Positions 1 through 11,008 are shown, counted from the stretch's first letter. The stretch is 64,000 nt of DNA from Gyromitra esculenta (GCA_038503075.1 JBCAML010000022.1:930001-994000), one strand, 5' to 3'. Numbers and translations: made by a program. The notes: generated from the letters alone by a model not told the origin.

Positions 1-270
1 CGGTGAATAGAGGGTGAAATGATAGTTTCGACATGCAGAATACGACCGAGTGATAACACATGATTTTTGCGGCTGAGAAATCTTGGCACGAATCGCGTGA
101 ATCACGACGCTTACACACGTGACTCGCAACCTCACCTCTGAGCAGCAGCTCAAACATATGTGATAAACAGCTATTCACATCTCAACCCCGCCTCCCAAAC
201 ACTTCTCTGGAGCAAGCAGACCCTCAGTTACAGCTTCGGCCCTACCAGCGTCGTCCCCCACACGATCGCC

Positions 271-1723
271 ATGCCTCCAGCCCCTAAAAGACCCTTAGAA
301 GAGTCTTCCAAGGCCGGCTCTGAGAAAAAGAAGCTTGTCCAGACCAAACTCAGTTTTGGGTCCCGGATTACACCTTGGTCCACACTTTCCTCCTTGTCTT
401 CATCGTCTACGCCGTCTTCGAGTCGCAATACGCCTTCGTCGTCGTCTTCAACATCGTCGTCGAGTCGCTATACTTATTCTGCGTCATACGCAACACCAAC
501 GTCAAGCCGATACTTTAGTAGCTCTTCTGCTCCATCCTCACAGCGCCGGACCCCAACGGGCCGTGGGGGGTTGTTTAAGAACCGACAGTGGATACGGGAA
601 GATTCCGGGAGCTCGTCTTCGCTATCAGGGCTATCGCTTTCGGATGATGGTGGACGGGATGAAACGCTGCGGAAACCAAAATCTTTTGATGCTAGATACA
701 ATGCGGAGCGTGCGGCGGTTGCAAAGGAGACTATGTAACTCATTACCACTCCTTTTTTTTTTGGTGTATATTGGAATTCTGTCTAGCTTTGGAAGTTTTT
801 GGCGGGGGTGGGATTTGGGCTAATGGGTGTTTAGAGAACTTATTCCGGAGGTGCTTACTCAGGTTCCTGAGGGTAAGAAGTGGGCGAGTTTATATTGCGA
901 TCCGGATGTACGGTTGGATGCGCGTAAATGCCCTGGATATACACTCCCAGCGAATGATGCAGATGCCGGGAAGAAGGGATGCAGAATCAAAGTGGTAAAC
1001 GGCGACACCTTCGACACCGCCATTGGCATGGGCAAGATCGTCAGTGAACCTAAAGCCGTGGCTGTACTAAACATGGCAAATGCACGACACCCCGGCGGCG
1101 GATGGCGGAAAGGAGCAATGGCACAAGAAGAGGAACTCTGTTACCGGTACGAACCCCGTATTCAGCGCCTCTGTGGCTAGTAACTAATATCCCTTTTGTG
1201 TATGTGGGTTAGATCAACGCTATGGGGTACTCTCTATAGATCTTTCTACCCCATCCCTGAAGTAGCAGGAATCTACTCCCCCTCCGTTATAATCTTCCGC
1301 TCTACCTCTGCCACCGGCCACGTCCTCTACCCTACTGGAAAACCATTCAATAACCTCTCCGTCATATCTATCGCCGCATTAAGGGACCCCCCATTAACAG
1401 ATACCACACCTCCCGATTTCAAATCTCCCAAGGATAGAGAAATCACATTAGAAAAGATCAGGATGACGCTCCGCATCGCCGCGCTAGAGGGACACACTAG
1501 ACTCGTGCTAGGGGCGCTCGGATGCGGCGCGTTTAATGGCCCGAAAGAGAGAGTAGCGGAGTGCTTTCTACAGGTGTTCGTTGAGCCGGAGTTCAGCGGG
1601 GGCTGGTGGAGGGAGGTGGTGTTTGCGGTGATGGATATGGAGAAGGAAGAGAGCATGAAGGGTGTGAATGGGGGTGGAAATTTTGGTGTCTTTTGGAGAA
1701 CACTGAATGGAATGAGGGTTTGA
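271..1723 (+). CDS. Microbial-type poly(ADP-ribose) glycohydrolase-like protein (TIGR02452/DUF2263 family)
   Basis: Three exons, 271-734, 835-1146 and 1213-1723, with matching phases, give 428 aa. The start is the first ATG of the frame, at 271. The first ~150 residues are Ser-rich and look disordered. They carry a Lys-rich patch followed by VQTKLSFG, which resembles a PCNA-binding PIP box but has the aromatic one position early. The second and third exons hold the macrodomain-like PARG fold: VLNMANARHPGGGW followed by the acidic EEE of AQEEELCYR, and later LVLGALGCGAFNGP. In this family the Asn-Gly-Gly loop and the nearby glutamates bind and cleave ADP-ribose. Proteins of the family are proposed to remove poly(ADP-ribose), so a nuclear DNA-repair role is an inference. 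The gene converges on the HIT gene. Family assignment is strong; the role in this organism is unproven. Confidence 0.87.
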
Positions 1724-2368
1724 TGAGGTGGTTTTTTGTGTTTGTGGATTAGCGATGGTGTTGGATGGCTTTTGTGGATTATTTTTTTTGCAGATTTGAG
1801 TGTTAGATGTTGGGACTCGCCTGTGTTGTGTTGTGTGGGGGTGTTGGTCGTGAGATTACTTGGGAGTTTGTTGCGTGTTTTATCATTGATATTGGAACTA
1901 GATAAATACAGTAGGCTTACGATGAACTTTCTGACACTAGCAATCATACGTTATCACTCGAGAATTTTGTACCAGGCAACGAAATGGTGCGTGCAGACGT
2001 GGGTTCGTGTGTTGAATTGTTATTGATAGGGATAAGCCATTCCATAGACTCGATATCTAAGCTAAAAGCATTGAAAGAAGTACCTAATGAAAGTGATTCC
2101 AGACATATTGGTAAACATGATCATCTCAAATAACATAGACGGTCTGAGTGAGTGAGTACATGGATCTGGAAAAAAATAATGACTTGTGTTTTATGCTTAT
2201 ACCACGGGCTGCGTAGAACTTAGGAGATATAGTTAAGTTGGGAAGTAAGCGAAACTATCGCCTAGTATCTTCTCATACTCTCTCACTTGATCCATATACT
2301 CAACCACTCGAGTACATGTACTTGTGGTCACATCTCTCACCCAGAAGTACAAACCAGGAATCCAAAAT
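1724..2368. other. Intergenic, convergent 3' regions
   Basis: No gene is supported here. The stretch lies between the 3' ends of the PARG-like gene and the HIT gene and presumably holds both 3' UTRs. It is T-rich after 1723, with several TTTTG/TTTTT runs. Confidence 0.6.
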
Positions 2369-3116
2369 TCAAAGAGAAGAAAGCAGTCTCCTCTCGACCC
2401 TACCTTCGCTATTTTGTTTCATCTCCTCTAGTTCTTTAAAAACATTATTCCGAATCTCCCTCGCAACCGCCGCTCCTTCGTCGTCATCCAAATCCGACCG
2501 AACACCGTCCCCATATCGCGAAACAAGCCATCGAGCACCTTCCTTACGAATCAACTTCTCCCGCTCCTCATCACTCGGACGAGGAATAATATGGTAGTGA
2601 ACATGAGGCACCACTTGCGCCGCATGTATACCTGCCAGAATTCAGCTACCAGCTTCCACAGAGCCCAGAGGATAGGTATAAAATACCGTTATTCTGAACT
2701 ATATTAAAATCCGTTACCCCAGCCATTTTCACCACCGCCCTCACAACAACTGGTAACCAGGCGCCAATCTGCGAGCTCTCGCTCGGCGTCATGTCTGTTA
2801 CTCTCTCTAAGTGACTGCGAGGACATACTAGGATGTGGCCTCGAGTCAATGGCTGGATGTCTAGGAATGCTAGCACGCTGCTCGTCGAGATGATTATGTG
2901 TGCTTGTGGGAATATCACTGGATCATCGCTGGGTGAAGGTGCAGGAGGTGATAATGGTGCGCTAGGTGGGAAGGCGCGAGCGATGGTACAGAAGGTGCAC
3001 GATTCACTATATGCTCGGGAGTGTGAATGATCGTTTCTTGGAGGGCGGTTTGTTTCTCCTATCACTGGTGGGGAATCGAGGTTGGATTTCAGGGGGATGT
3101 TGGAGGGTCCTGGCAT
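2369..3116 (-). CDS. HIT-family nucleotide hydrolase/transferase
   Basis: Two exons on the minus strand, 3116-2687 and 2631-2369, are split by a 55-bp intron (2686-2632) and give 230 aa. Residues ~48-51 are a CTFC pair seen in many HIT proteins as a metal site. The core follows with PQAHIIISTSSVLAFLDIQP, then TRGHILVCPRSH, and the catalytic HIT triad HVHYH at residues 153-157, in exon 2. HIT proteins hydrolyse nucleotide-phosphoramidate or dinucleoside polyphosphate bonds through a histidine nucleotidyl intermediate. The C-terminal tail is charged. The start at 3116 (MPGPSN) was preferred; the frame stays open upstream to about 3293, so a longer N-terminus is possible. Which HIT subfamily it belongs to is not decided here. 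Confidence 0.85.
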
Positions 3117-3290
3117 TTGTGGTTGGCTGGAAGAAGGGTTTACGGGGGTTGTATAGATACTTGGGCGAAATAACCCGTACGATATAGGTACTTCGCATAG
3201 TAGAATGCTGTACCTGGAATTACTCTGCTTTGGGGTTGAACCTAAGTTTAGGATAGATATGATGTTATAGCCGAGACCGAACCTCAACTG

Positions 3291-3306
3291 CACGTGACAT
3301 CACGTG
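3291..3306. promoter_or_regulatory. Twin CACGTG E-boxes 10 bp apart
   Basis: CACGTG occurs at 3291-3296 and again at 3301-3306, on the same face of the helix, about 175 bp upstream of the HIT start codon at 3116. CACGTG is the core site of fungal bHLH factors such as Cbf1 and Pho4. Use as a paired site is inferred from the spacing. Confidence 0.45.
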
Positions 3307-3572
3307 TAAAATTAGTACCTCGAGTAAAGTGGCGGTCACTACTACTCTCATGAAGCTGTTAAAGAGGATATAGCCTTAAATAATATTTACTGTAAAGCTG
3401 AAGCTTGACGAAGAAAAAAAATGCGAGTTATGTAAAAATTTCCGTACATTGCCAGCTATGTGCCCTTGTGCTACCTTACAGCCAATAACGCATAGCTGTG
3501 AGCTGTCACGATCGTACTCTCAATTCCTCTCACATACAATCCGAGTATTCCCCCCCTCGCAACTTACCCATC

Positions 3573-4300
3573 ATGCCTCCCCCAGGCCGTAGTGCGACGA
3601 CCTCCATGGCCAAGCGCGGCCAAATTCTTGGATATGCCTCGTTAACCGGTTCCCGGAGCATGAAGCTCCAAGAAATTGCAGAGCTTACCGGAATCCCACT
3701 CTCAACGTGCGCTGGCATCATCAGCAATGCAAAAACACGGTCAAAGGAAACTGGTGTGCTGGACTTGTGCGCGGATGCGAACCTGGCTCCAAGGCCAACA
3801 TGTTCTAAGGGGATGAACAAAGCTCTTACGCCTGCGCAGGAGCAGGCGCTTATCGAGTTGGCGACGAAAGATAGGCAACATGAGAGAATGAGCTATAAAG
3901 CTCTTGCTAAAGAAGGTGGTTCTCTTTCCTGTGTTGGCGGGGGGAGGATATGAGCTGAGATAGATATGGCACAGCGGGCTTGGATATTAGTCCTAGCACG
4001 GTTTCAAGGATCCTTGAGACAACGGTCAGGGAAGGTTGCCGTAGAACCGGGACTTTCAAAATTCGAAGAAAGAAAAAGGTTGCAGAGAGGCTTCGTGCCA
4101 GCAATACTGGAGGGGCAGAAGGGGGACAATCTTTAGGACCGGGTATCGCTTCTATGCCTGTTGGTGGAACCTATACGTCTGCTGTTAGAAACCCTTTGTC
4201 TATTGATAAGGCCCCTCCGCCTGATAATAGGGTTCCTCTGCCTGATAATAGGGCTCCTCTACCTGTTGGCAAGACTCCCTCACAACCCGCTGTGGTCTGA
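3573..4300 (+). CDS. Tc1-like bipartite HTH DNA-binding protein lacking the DDE domain
   Basis: Two exons, 3573-3915 and 3975-4300, give 222 aa; the intron has a weak GTGGTT donor. The first ~110 residues match the paired-like N-terminus of fungal Tc1/mariner transposases: a KRGQILGYASLTG start, a first HTH (LQEIAELTGIPLSTC) and the conserved segment CSKGMNKALTP. A second HTH crosses the splice junction (KALAKEAGLDISPSTVSRIL). A basic stretch (KIRRKKK) follows. The DDE catalytic domain is absent; in its place is a Gly/Pro-rich tail with a short tandem repeat (PPDNR, LPDNR, LPVGK). It is either a truncated transposon copy or a host gene derived from one. The intact frame over both exons favours the second, weakly. 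Confidence 0.6.
4204..4272 (+). repeat. 21-bp imperfect tandem repeat inside the HTH gene tail
   Basis: Three units of about 21 bp, with the core CCTGATAATAGGG in the first two and CCTGTTGGCAAG in the last, encode the pseudo-repeat PLPDNRA. The array lies just before the stop codon and preserves the frame. Confidence 0.6.
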
Positions 4301-5098
4301 GCGGACAGAAAGTATTGTAGCTACGGGCTAGATATGTGGGAAATTAGCGAAGGAATGTCTCTAAGTCGTATTGAACTATATGATCTATAAAAGTATGATA
4401 CATGTTACCCCAGCATCTCTGCTGGCTAAGTTGTGTGAGCCTTCGGTTTTGGAATGGTTTCTATCACGGCATGCAATACATTCCTGCAAAACTCTGATCC
4501 TATAGTAAAAGAACTCACCTACTTGCCAAGAAAGCCATAACATTCTGGAGATGTGTAGGTCACGTCTTAAGCAACTCTTATGGGCTACCTTTTCGCCTTA
4601 GAGGTCTCATGTACGATTTAGAGTCTGGGCTGCTGCATGTGCCAGTTTAGAACCCATCAACTCCCTAGAATACACGTATCTTGATACGATTACCTGCCAT
4701 ATAGTACATACTTACAAGTAGAAGCACATATAATCACGTGACTGGGCACATGGACGAGTGAGAGTGTATGCAGGATGGCTGTGGTGAGTGAACTTGCATA
4801 TAATTGAGGCCCATACCATCGTTAATTTTCACTAATACACGTCTATTCTACCTTTTTCTTTCTTTTCTTGGTACTTTCCGGGGTTTTTGCATGTCTTCGC
4901 TTTCTTAATCTGCCTTACAGCGCCGAGGAGGCTGCCCTAAAGCACATTCGCACAACCTCACCGTCATGTAGATTGGGCAGTTTTATAGCCGCATCACAAT
5001 CCACATCATAGATATAACTATAGAACTCTCAGGATCTTGATATCTATCCTATCTTCGATAATAAAGTCACAAGTGAAATCGACTCTACATCTAGATGA
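4301..5098. other. Intergenic, no gene recognised
   Basis: AT-rich DNA with stops in all frames. It contains one CACGTG (about 4735) and a pyrimidine-rich run (about 4850-4870) that could be a promoter for the decayed gene downstream. Nothing else is supported. Confidence 0.5.
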
Positions 5099-5857
5099 TG
5101 GCTACATCTTCACAGATTACCAACCCTGTGCCAAATAGCTGCCCCTCATCAGCGCTTATTCCTATCCACCCTGAAGAAATCTAGCGTACCTCAATCTTCA
5201 TCCCCCTCTCAGCTAAATCAACAAAACTCCCTTCTAGCTCCACCTCCAGTTACAACCTCGCCACCAACTTCTGCGCTTCCACGCAGTCGGTTATCCGTGC
5301 TTAGGTCTATCTTACTCAATCTACTCAAGCCTGATATATTAGTACCGTTGCTGATTGGCACCGTCGCTAGTTTTCTTGGAATACTGCTAGTAGTGCAGGC
5401 CCCTACTTTGGCAGTATGAACTGCTGCGTAAGACTTTCGGGAACAATGCGAAAATGAGAAGGTAATTAACTCCTCCGTATCTAACTTCAGCTATGAAGAA
5501 ATATTGATTTAGTAGTAGAACGCAGATCGAGATTTCACAGCTGAGCGCGAAAGAGTTTTAAAGCGACCCATACCACCTCCCCCGTACCTCCCAAAGAAAT
5601 CAAATTCGGGTATACCCGGCGAGTTCTAACGCGGTGCGTTGGGCGAGGGGAACCTCCTCAAACTGCGTCTTTATTACTTCGCTGTCGTACCCATTACTGG
5701 TGCCTTCTGTGTTTTCTTCGTTGCACTGGCACTCCTTATATTGTGGGCGAAATGGAAAATATACTTGTGGATTGAAACAAAACGAATGCTGTCCTATGGC
5801 AAGACTCTTCCTTGGTATCTGAGGATATACCCTTCTAGGAATCATTCTGGATCTTAA
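5099..5857 (+). pseudogene. Decayed membrane-protein reading frame, possibly the old 5' part of the ankyrin gene
   Basis: One frame stays coding-like for ~250 codons but is interrupted by TGA at 5417, TAA at 5429, three TAG codons at 5510-5518 and TAA at 5627, ending at TAA 5855. No frameshift is needed. Between the stops it encodes a Pro/Ser-rich segment and two likely membrane spans (ILVPLLIGTVASFLGILLVV near 5330-5400, and YFAVVPITGAFCVFFVALAL near 5670-5735). Every interior stop could arise from CAG, CAA, CGA or TGG by a C-to-T or G-to-A change, the signature of repeat-induced point mutation. The same frame (mod 3) is used by the ankyrin ORF downstream, so the two may once have been one gene. 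I do not recognise a family. Confidence 0.4.
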
Positions 5858-6283
5858 TTTATCTGTTGATGTCGCTTTGTGTAAAGCTAGCCATAGACCA
5901 AAGGAGAGTTACACATTTTACGAAGGAGACTTAGATAGTCAAAAACTATCTCGAGTAGCACGGCGTGGCGACCTTACTTCGGTTCAAGGTTGTCGAATTA
6001 TATGGCCAATACCAATACCTGGGGTGCATGTAGACTTTATAAAGATGCGTGGAGGCAGTGCAATCGGTTAAGGGGTGTGAGGCTTCTTGGTTAAGCATAA
6101 TTGAGGTCTGGCTAACACCAGTGTCACCAACATGTGCCAGTTATACACTCTAGCGCCTTTCCCGGAGATATCTGGATATTCGTATATTTCTATATTCCAC
6201 CTACTTCTTCGACTTATAGGTATATCTTTCACGTTCATGGGGATACCAGGCAGGAAACTTTATCGCATTGATATCATCTATAA
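5858..6283. other. Degraded interval before the ankyrin repeats
   Basis: All frames are interrupted. Short coding-like fragments occur, but no splice model joining them to the ankyrin frame was convincing. The ankyrin frame is stop-free from 6284. Confidence 0.4.
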
Positions 6284-6400
6284 CAAGCGAGTAGATGCCC
6301 TGTTCTATCTAAAAGGGCATCGAAATTTAATATATCACTTACGCAAGCGAGATTATACGGGCTTAGAAGCCGCAGGAAACAAACCCCAAGTTTCCATAAC

Positions 6401-8304
6401 TTGCATGATGCAGCACTACGTGGTGATCTCGCCACTGTGCGGATGCTGCTAGAAAACGGTGCCGATGTTAATGTATTGGGCGGCCGCTATGAAAATCCCT
6501 TACAAGCAGCGGCTTTCAATGGCCACGTGAAAGTTGTGGAGATTTTGCTACGTTATAATGCCAATACCAATACTTCAGGCGGCCATTTCGAGACCGCCTT
6601 ACAAGCAGCGACTTTTAGTAACTGCGAAAAAGTAGCAGAGATGCTACTAGAAAGTGGCGCAGATGCCGGTTCTCCAAATAAGCATTTTACTTGTGCTCTG
6701 CACGCAGCAGCAAAATTGGGTCACGAGAGAATGGTGGAAGTACTACTCGACCACGGCGTCGACGTTGATACCGACCTTGGCGAGGATGGAAATCCCCTCA
6801 AAATAGCGGCATTGGAAGGTCGCATGAAGTTGCTGGAGATGTTATTAGACCGTGGTGCCGATGCTTCTTCTCGGGATGCCTTCGAAGTAGCAATATATAA
6901 GGACTACGATAAGGTGATACGGGTACTCCTAGACCGTGGCGCCGGCAACAATGCTTTGAGATTAGGCGATACCCTAAATCTAGCGGTAAGGAGAGGTAGT
7001 AATAAGGTGCTGGAGATACTACTAGACTATGGCATCGACTTCAATACTCAGTCTTCCTGCTATAGGAATGTCTTGCAAGAAGCAGCGTTTTGTAACAACG
7101 AGAAGGCGGCGAAGATATTACTGGACCGCGGCGCCGACGTCAATGCTTTGGGAGGCCAATATGGAAATGCCTTGCAAGCCGCAGCATTAGAAGGCAATAA
7201 AACGATCGTAGATATACTGCTAGGTCACGGCGGCGACATCAATATCGAGGCCCTAAGCGAGAGTAGGGATTATCAAAGTGCCTTACAAGCAGCGATATCG
7301 GTGGGAAATCTGGAGATGGTGGAGATGCTACTAGACCGTGGTGCAGACGTCAATGCTTTGAATTACCCCAACGAACAAGAAAGCGCCCTGCATGCGGCGA
7401 CATTGAAGGGCGACCAGAAAATGGTTAATATGCTACTAAGCCGTGGTGCCGATGTCAATGCTGAGAGTGGCTTTCATGGGAGAGCATTGCAAGCAGCGGC
7501 ATCGGTGGGTAATAAAAAAATTTTAGAAGTTCTATTAGGCCGCGATGCGAACATCAGTGCTATGGGTAGCTATTACGAGACGAGGGCATTGCAAGTAGCG
7601 CTATACTCATCGGAGGCCAGTAATAAGGTGGTACAAATGCTACTGGATCATGGCGCCGACGCCAATGCTGAGGGTGGCTACTATGGAAACGCCCTGCAGG
7701 CAGCAGCGTGGGGGGCGGAGATGAGGTGGTGAAAGTGCTGCTGGACCATGGCGCAAACGTCAATGCTGAGGGTGGCTATTACGGGAATCCTCTACAGGCA
7801 GCGGCGGCCTTCAGTAGCTATAGCAAGAAGGTGAAAATTCTACTAGAACACAGCGCAAACATTAATGCTAAGGGTGGCTACTATGGAAATGCCTTGCAGG
7901 CAGCGGCGTCGGAGGGCAGAAATGAGATGGTGAAAATGCTACTGGACCATGGCGCGGACGTCAATGCTGAGAGCGGCCACTACGGAAGTGCCTTGCAGGC
8001 AGCGACACGGAGGAGCAAAGATGAGGTGGTGAAAGTACTGCTGGACCATGGCGCGAACGTCAATGCTGGAGGTGGCCACTACGGAAATGCCTTGCAGGCA
8101 GCGGTATCCAAAAATAAGGGGGCGGTAGTGGGAATGCTACTAGACTGTGGCGCGGACATCAATGCTAAGGGTGGTTATTACGGGAGTGCTTTACAAGCAG
8201 CGAAGGCTCAAAATCGTGGTGTTGGCATGGTGCAGTTCCTACTGGATCGTGGTGCGAATCCGGATGAGGGTTCGAAATTTTTTGAAAATCTTAAACCAAC
8301 TTAA
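6401..8304 (+). CDS. Ankyrin-repeat protein, reading frame broken near 7712
   Basis: About 18 consecutive ankyrin repeats of ~33-35 residues are encoded here, of the type GNALQAAA-x-GN-x-x-x-V-x-MLLD-x-GADVNA. Repeats before ~7732 are in one frame and those after ~7708 in another. The switch falls in a run of six G (about 7709-7716), and a single missing base explains it, so this is either a true frameshift or an assembly error. The stop is at 8302-8304. The 5' end is uncertain: the frame is open from 6284, the first in-frame ATG is at 6443 inside a repeat, and upstream exons may be lost (see 5099-5857). Ankyrin arrays bind protein partners. In filamentous fungi such arrays often belong to STAND/NLR-like receptors, but no NACHT or NB-ARC domain is visible here. 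Confidence 0.75.
7670..8205 (+). repeat. Near-identical ~100-bp ankyrin-coding units
   Basis: Six successive units starting near 7670, 7770, 7871, 7970, 8070 and 8169 share the DNA pattern GGTGGCTACTAYGGRAATGC followed by a CAGGCAGCG core at ~99-102-bp spacing. They are far more alike than the repeats before 7600, which suggests recent duplication or gene-conversion homogenisation. Confidence 0.7.
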
Positions 8305-8369
8305 ACCAACCGAGCAACACGTCCCCCACGCTTGATACTATTTTTATTCCTACCTTTGTTTTTCATATA

Positions 8370-8543
8370 CAGTACAATCGCCTTATAAGAGTCCGAGCTA
8401 TAAGGATACTCGCCTCATAACGATAATATTTCAGGTCTTGACATAGGTTATTTTGTGTGTGCTAGGCCTTTTTTATAAGGATTTCTGCTCCGTAAGGATA
8501 TAGAACTACCCTAATTTTATATCCCTATAGAGTGATTGTACTG
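8370..8543. mobile_element. Short pogo-like MITE with perfect 10-bp terminal inverted repeats
   Basis: The 174-bp element begins CAGTACAATC and ends GATTGTACTG, exact inverted repeats. It is flanked by TA on both sides (8368-8369 and 8544-8545), the target-site duplication of Tc1/mariner/pogo elements. Its subterminal ends are rich in TATAAG and CTTATA motifs, as in fungal Fot1/pogo ends. No ORF fits inside, so it would need a transposase supplied in trans. It lies directly after the ankyrin gene. Confidence 0.7.
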
Positions 8544-10302
8544 TATTTATATACTTCTTCTTAGCAGTAGAGGACACGGATATTTCACATGCTTAAATGT
8601 TAGTGGAGATCCTGATTGTCGAATAGTTTACTACGTAGATCAATGGTTATTATCGTTATTAGGCCCGGGATCAGGGTTTTTCTACTGTATATTATTTTCT
8701 ACTGCTTAAGACTATTTATTTTTATTCCTATTCTTTGTTCTCTTTACTTATATAAAACAAATTTTGTCCCTAAGAGAATAGTGGCCACCGCCCCAACCGT
8801 TTACTATCCAGTTGCGTCTAACAAGACCCTGAATTTTTTAAATACTACAACGCAACGAACTCGAGATGCATAGGCAGAACTCAGCCAAAATATCTGTTAT
8901 ATGATCGAGAGGAAAACATGAGATAACTAGTCATTCAACTATATTCGTCACCGACCCAACCAAGCGAATTATATGTAACGGTATTTTCTCGCTAATTTAA
9001 TCGGTGTCACGCAGATAATTCGAGGTGGTGCTGTCTTGATAAGTATAGCGCTCTGCTTAGTACCAGTCCTGAAAGCAAATGAAGGAGCCGTGTAACGCTT
9101 AACCCATCGCTGGTGTCCGGTTTTCACTGTACTTTAGGGCGAAGCCAGCACAATGGTTTGCAAGGCCTAAGCTTAAAGAAGTGAAGATTTGGACACTAGC
9201 CGTGACAAGTCAAAGTGACGAAGTGTTTATGTGCTGTGGTGGGTGACCATACTTCAGTTTATGGTTACCCTCCAATTTAGTCCTTACCTTGAATACACAA
9301 ACGAAGGGATGCCGTAATATTACTGGCCGAGGTGATAGGATCCATACTGTTTAGGTTGTCGGTTCGTTCTTGAGATGTTCGTTCACTAGCTGTACTGTAA
9401 TTGAGCCTCAACGATTTTCCAGCCAGTCAGAATACAATTTCATCCTGCTGTCTCAGCCCGGCCCTGTTCCTTATAACAGAGGTTATACGGTATACTCGTT
9501 CCCAGGCATACGAACCGGATAACGGGGTTGTGACTTTATATAACATGCGGTCTAAGGTGTCGTAGCAGAAAAAGCCACACACCTCTATTTTCCGGTTCAT
9601 ATGCCTAGGAACGAGTACACGTGGATTTTGTGCAGGCTTTATGCACATGGCTTACGTACGAGTATACACGGTTATTAGATCAGCCCTTATTCTCACATTC
9701 GAGGAATTATTGCTGGTATAGGTAATAGACCACGCTGAAAGAACAAGTGCCTGCCAAATAGGAAACCAGAAACCGTTAGCCTGAATGACGAGTGGGAGAT
9801 TATATCGTAGTAATGGCATGAGGTGAATAGGAGGTTGTTCAAGTAGTTGGATAATTACTCGTAATTCTTGCTCGTGGTCTTAACGTGACGCTTTACAAAG
9901 CAACAAAGAGCGAGTGACAAATCATGAACATAAAGCGAAGAGCAGCACATTCAGGGCTAGGCAACTACACGTATCTATTCCAATCCCTTTTTATATTGGC
10001 ATGTTTAGTAACCACAAAGCCTCCGCTATTGCAGCTTATCGCAATATATGCTCACGTCACGTTACGTCACGTCGCCCGTCGCTCACACAGAGCACGCACC
10101 TCCAACAGTATAGCAGGGTACACACAAAAAAAAAGAACGATAAGAACCATTGCTGAAGCAAACAAACTACGATGCTCCGGAGCCCTTGTACCCTAGCTAT
10201 TGAACGAGAAAGAAGAAAGAAAAGTTGGAAATATGCGAACAACACCACCCTTCGGACGAGAGGGCCTCAATTGGTCCCATCTCTTCGTCGAGTGTATTAT
10301 AC
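8544..10302. other. Gene-free stretch
   Basis: No gene is supported on either strand; reading frames are short and lack family similarity. There is a small hairpin-forming sequence at 9241-9270 (GGGTGACCATA and its near inverse TATGGTTACCC). The end nearest mms2 presumably includes its 3' UTR. Confidence 0.5.
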
Positions 10303-11008
10303 TCAATACGTGGTGCTCTCTGGGGGCTGGTGCAGCTTCCGGTGATTGGGGTGCGCCATGTGTCTAGTTGAAAGACACATTTAGCTCATGCTGTACTAAA
10401 CTTGCGTGAGGGGGAGTTGGGGGGGACATACTCCCTCAGGGCGACAAGGATCTTCTCCATAGTGTAGTCCCTGTTCCACTGACTGACGCGCTGAAGCTTT
10501 GAGAGATCGACCTAATTTTATAGTATTGTGTTTTTAGTGCTGTTGCTAGAGAAAAGGCGGATGGGAGGAATACAAACCCTGCCGTTTTGTCCATCAACGC
10601 CGGGGAGGTTGATCTTGGAGATGAAGTGAACGATGGGTGGTTCATCAGGGTAAGAATCCCCACAGTGGATCTTGAGACTGTAAATACGATTCTCATGGGA
10701 GCTCTATAATCCCGGTTCACGTTAATCCATATCCACTAAAAAGCTAGAGGAAGACGTTGGCTCACGTGAGGAGGGCCGAGAATGGTGGCATTCCAGTTCG
10801 TCATCATCACATCGTCGCCTTCTTCGAGACCGTACGAGCATCCATCTATTCCCCCACCAAGTACAAATCAGGAACCTGATCCCCATTTCCTCTCTGCACC
10901 GTCTTCCGCGGATTAAAAAAGCGAAAATGACTCACCAGCACCCAAACCCTTCTCCCCCTTCTCCAGTTCCTCGAGCAGACGGAAGTTCCTGGGAATCTTG
11001 GCGACCAT
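10303..11008 (-). CDS. mms2: Ubiquitin-conjugating enzyme variant Mms2
   Basis: Five exons on the minus strand (11008-10936, 10845-10766, 10703-10578, 10511-10432, 10363-10303) join in phase to 139 aa, the usual length (yeast Mms2 is 137). The N-terminus [20 protein letters not shown], the core [16 protein letters not shown] and the segment [19 protein letters not shown] are characteristic of UEV proteins. The end is QPPESTTY. No active-site cysteine occurs in the UBC fold, as expected for a UEV. Mms2 pairs with Ubc13 to build K63-linked ubiquitin chains on PCNA during error-free DNA-damage bypass. The gene is divergent from cft1 across ~860 bp. Confidence 0.93.

Noticed and set aside
9241..9270. 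Possible terminator-like hairpin
   Set aside because: One mismatch, no T-run, and bacterial-type terminators are not expected in this genome.
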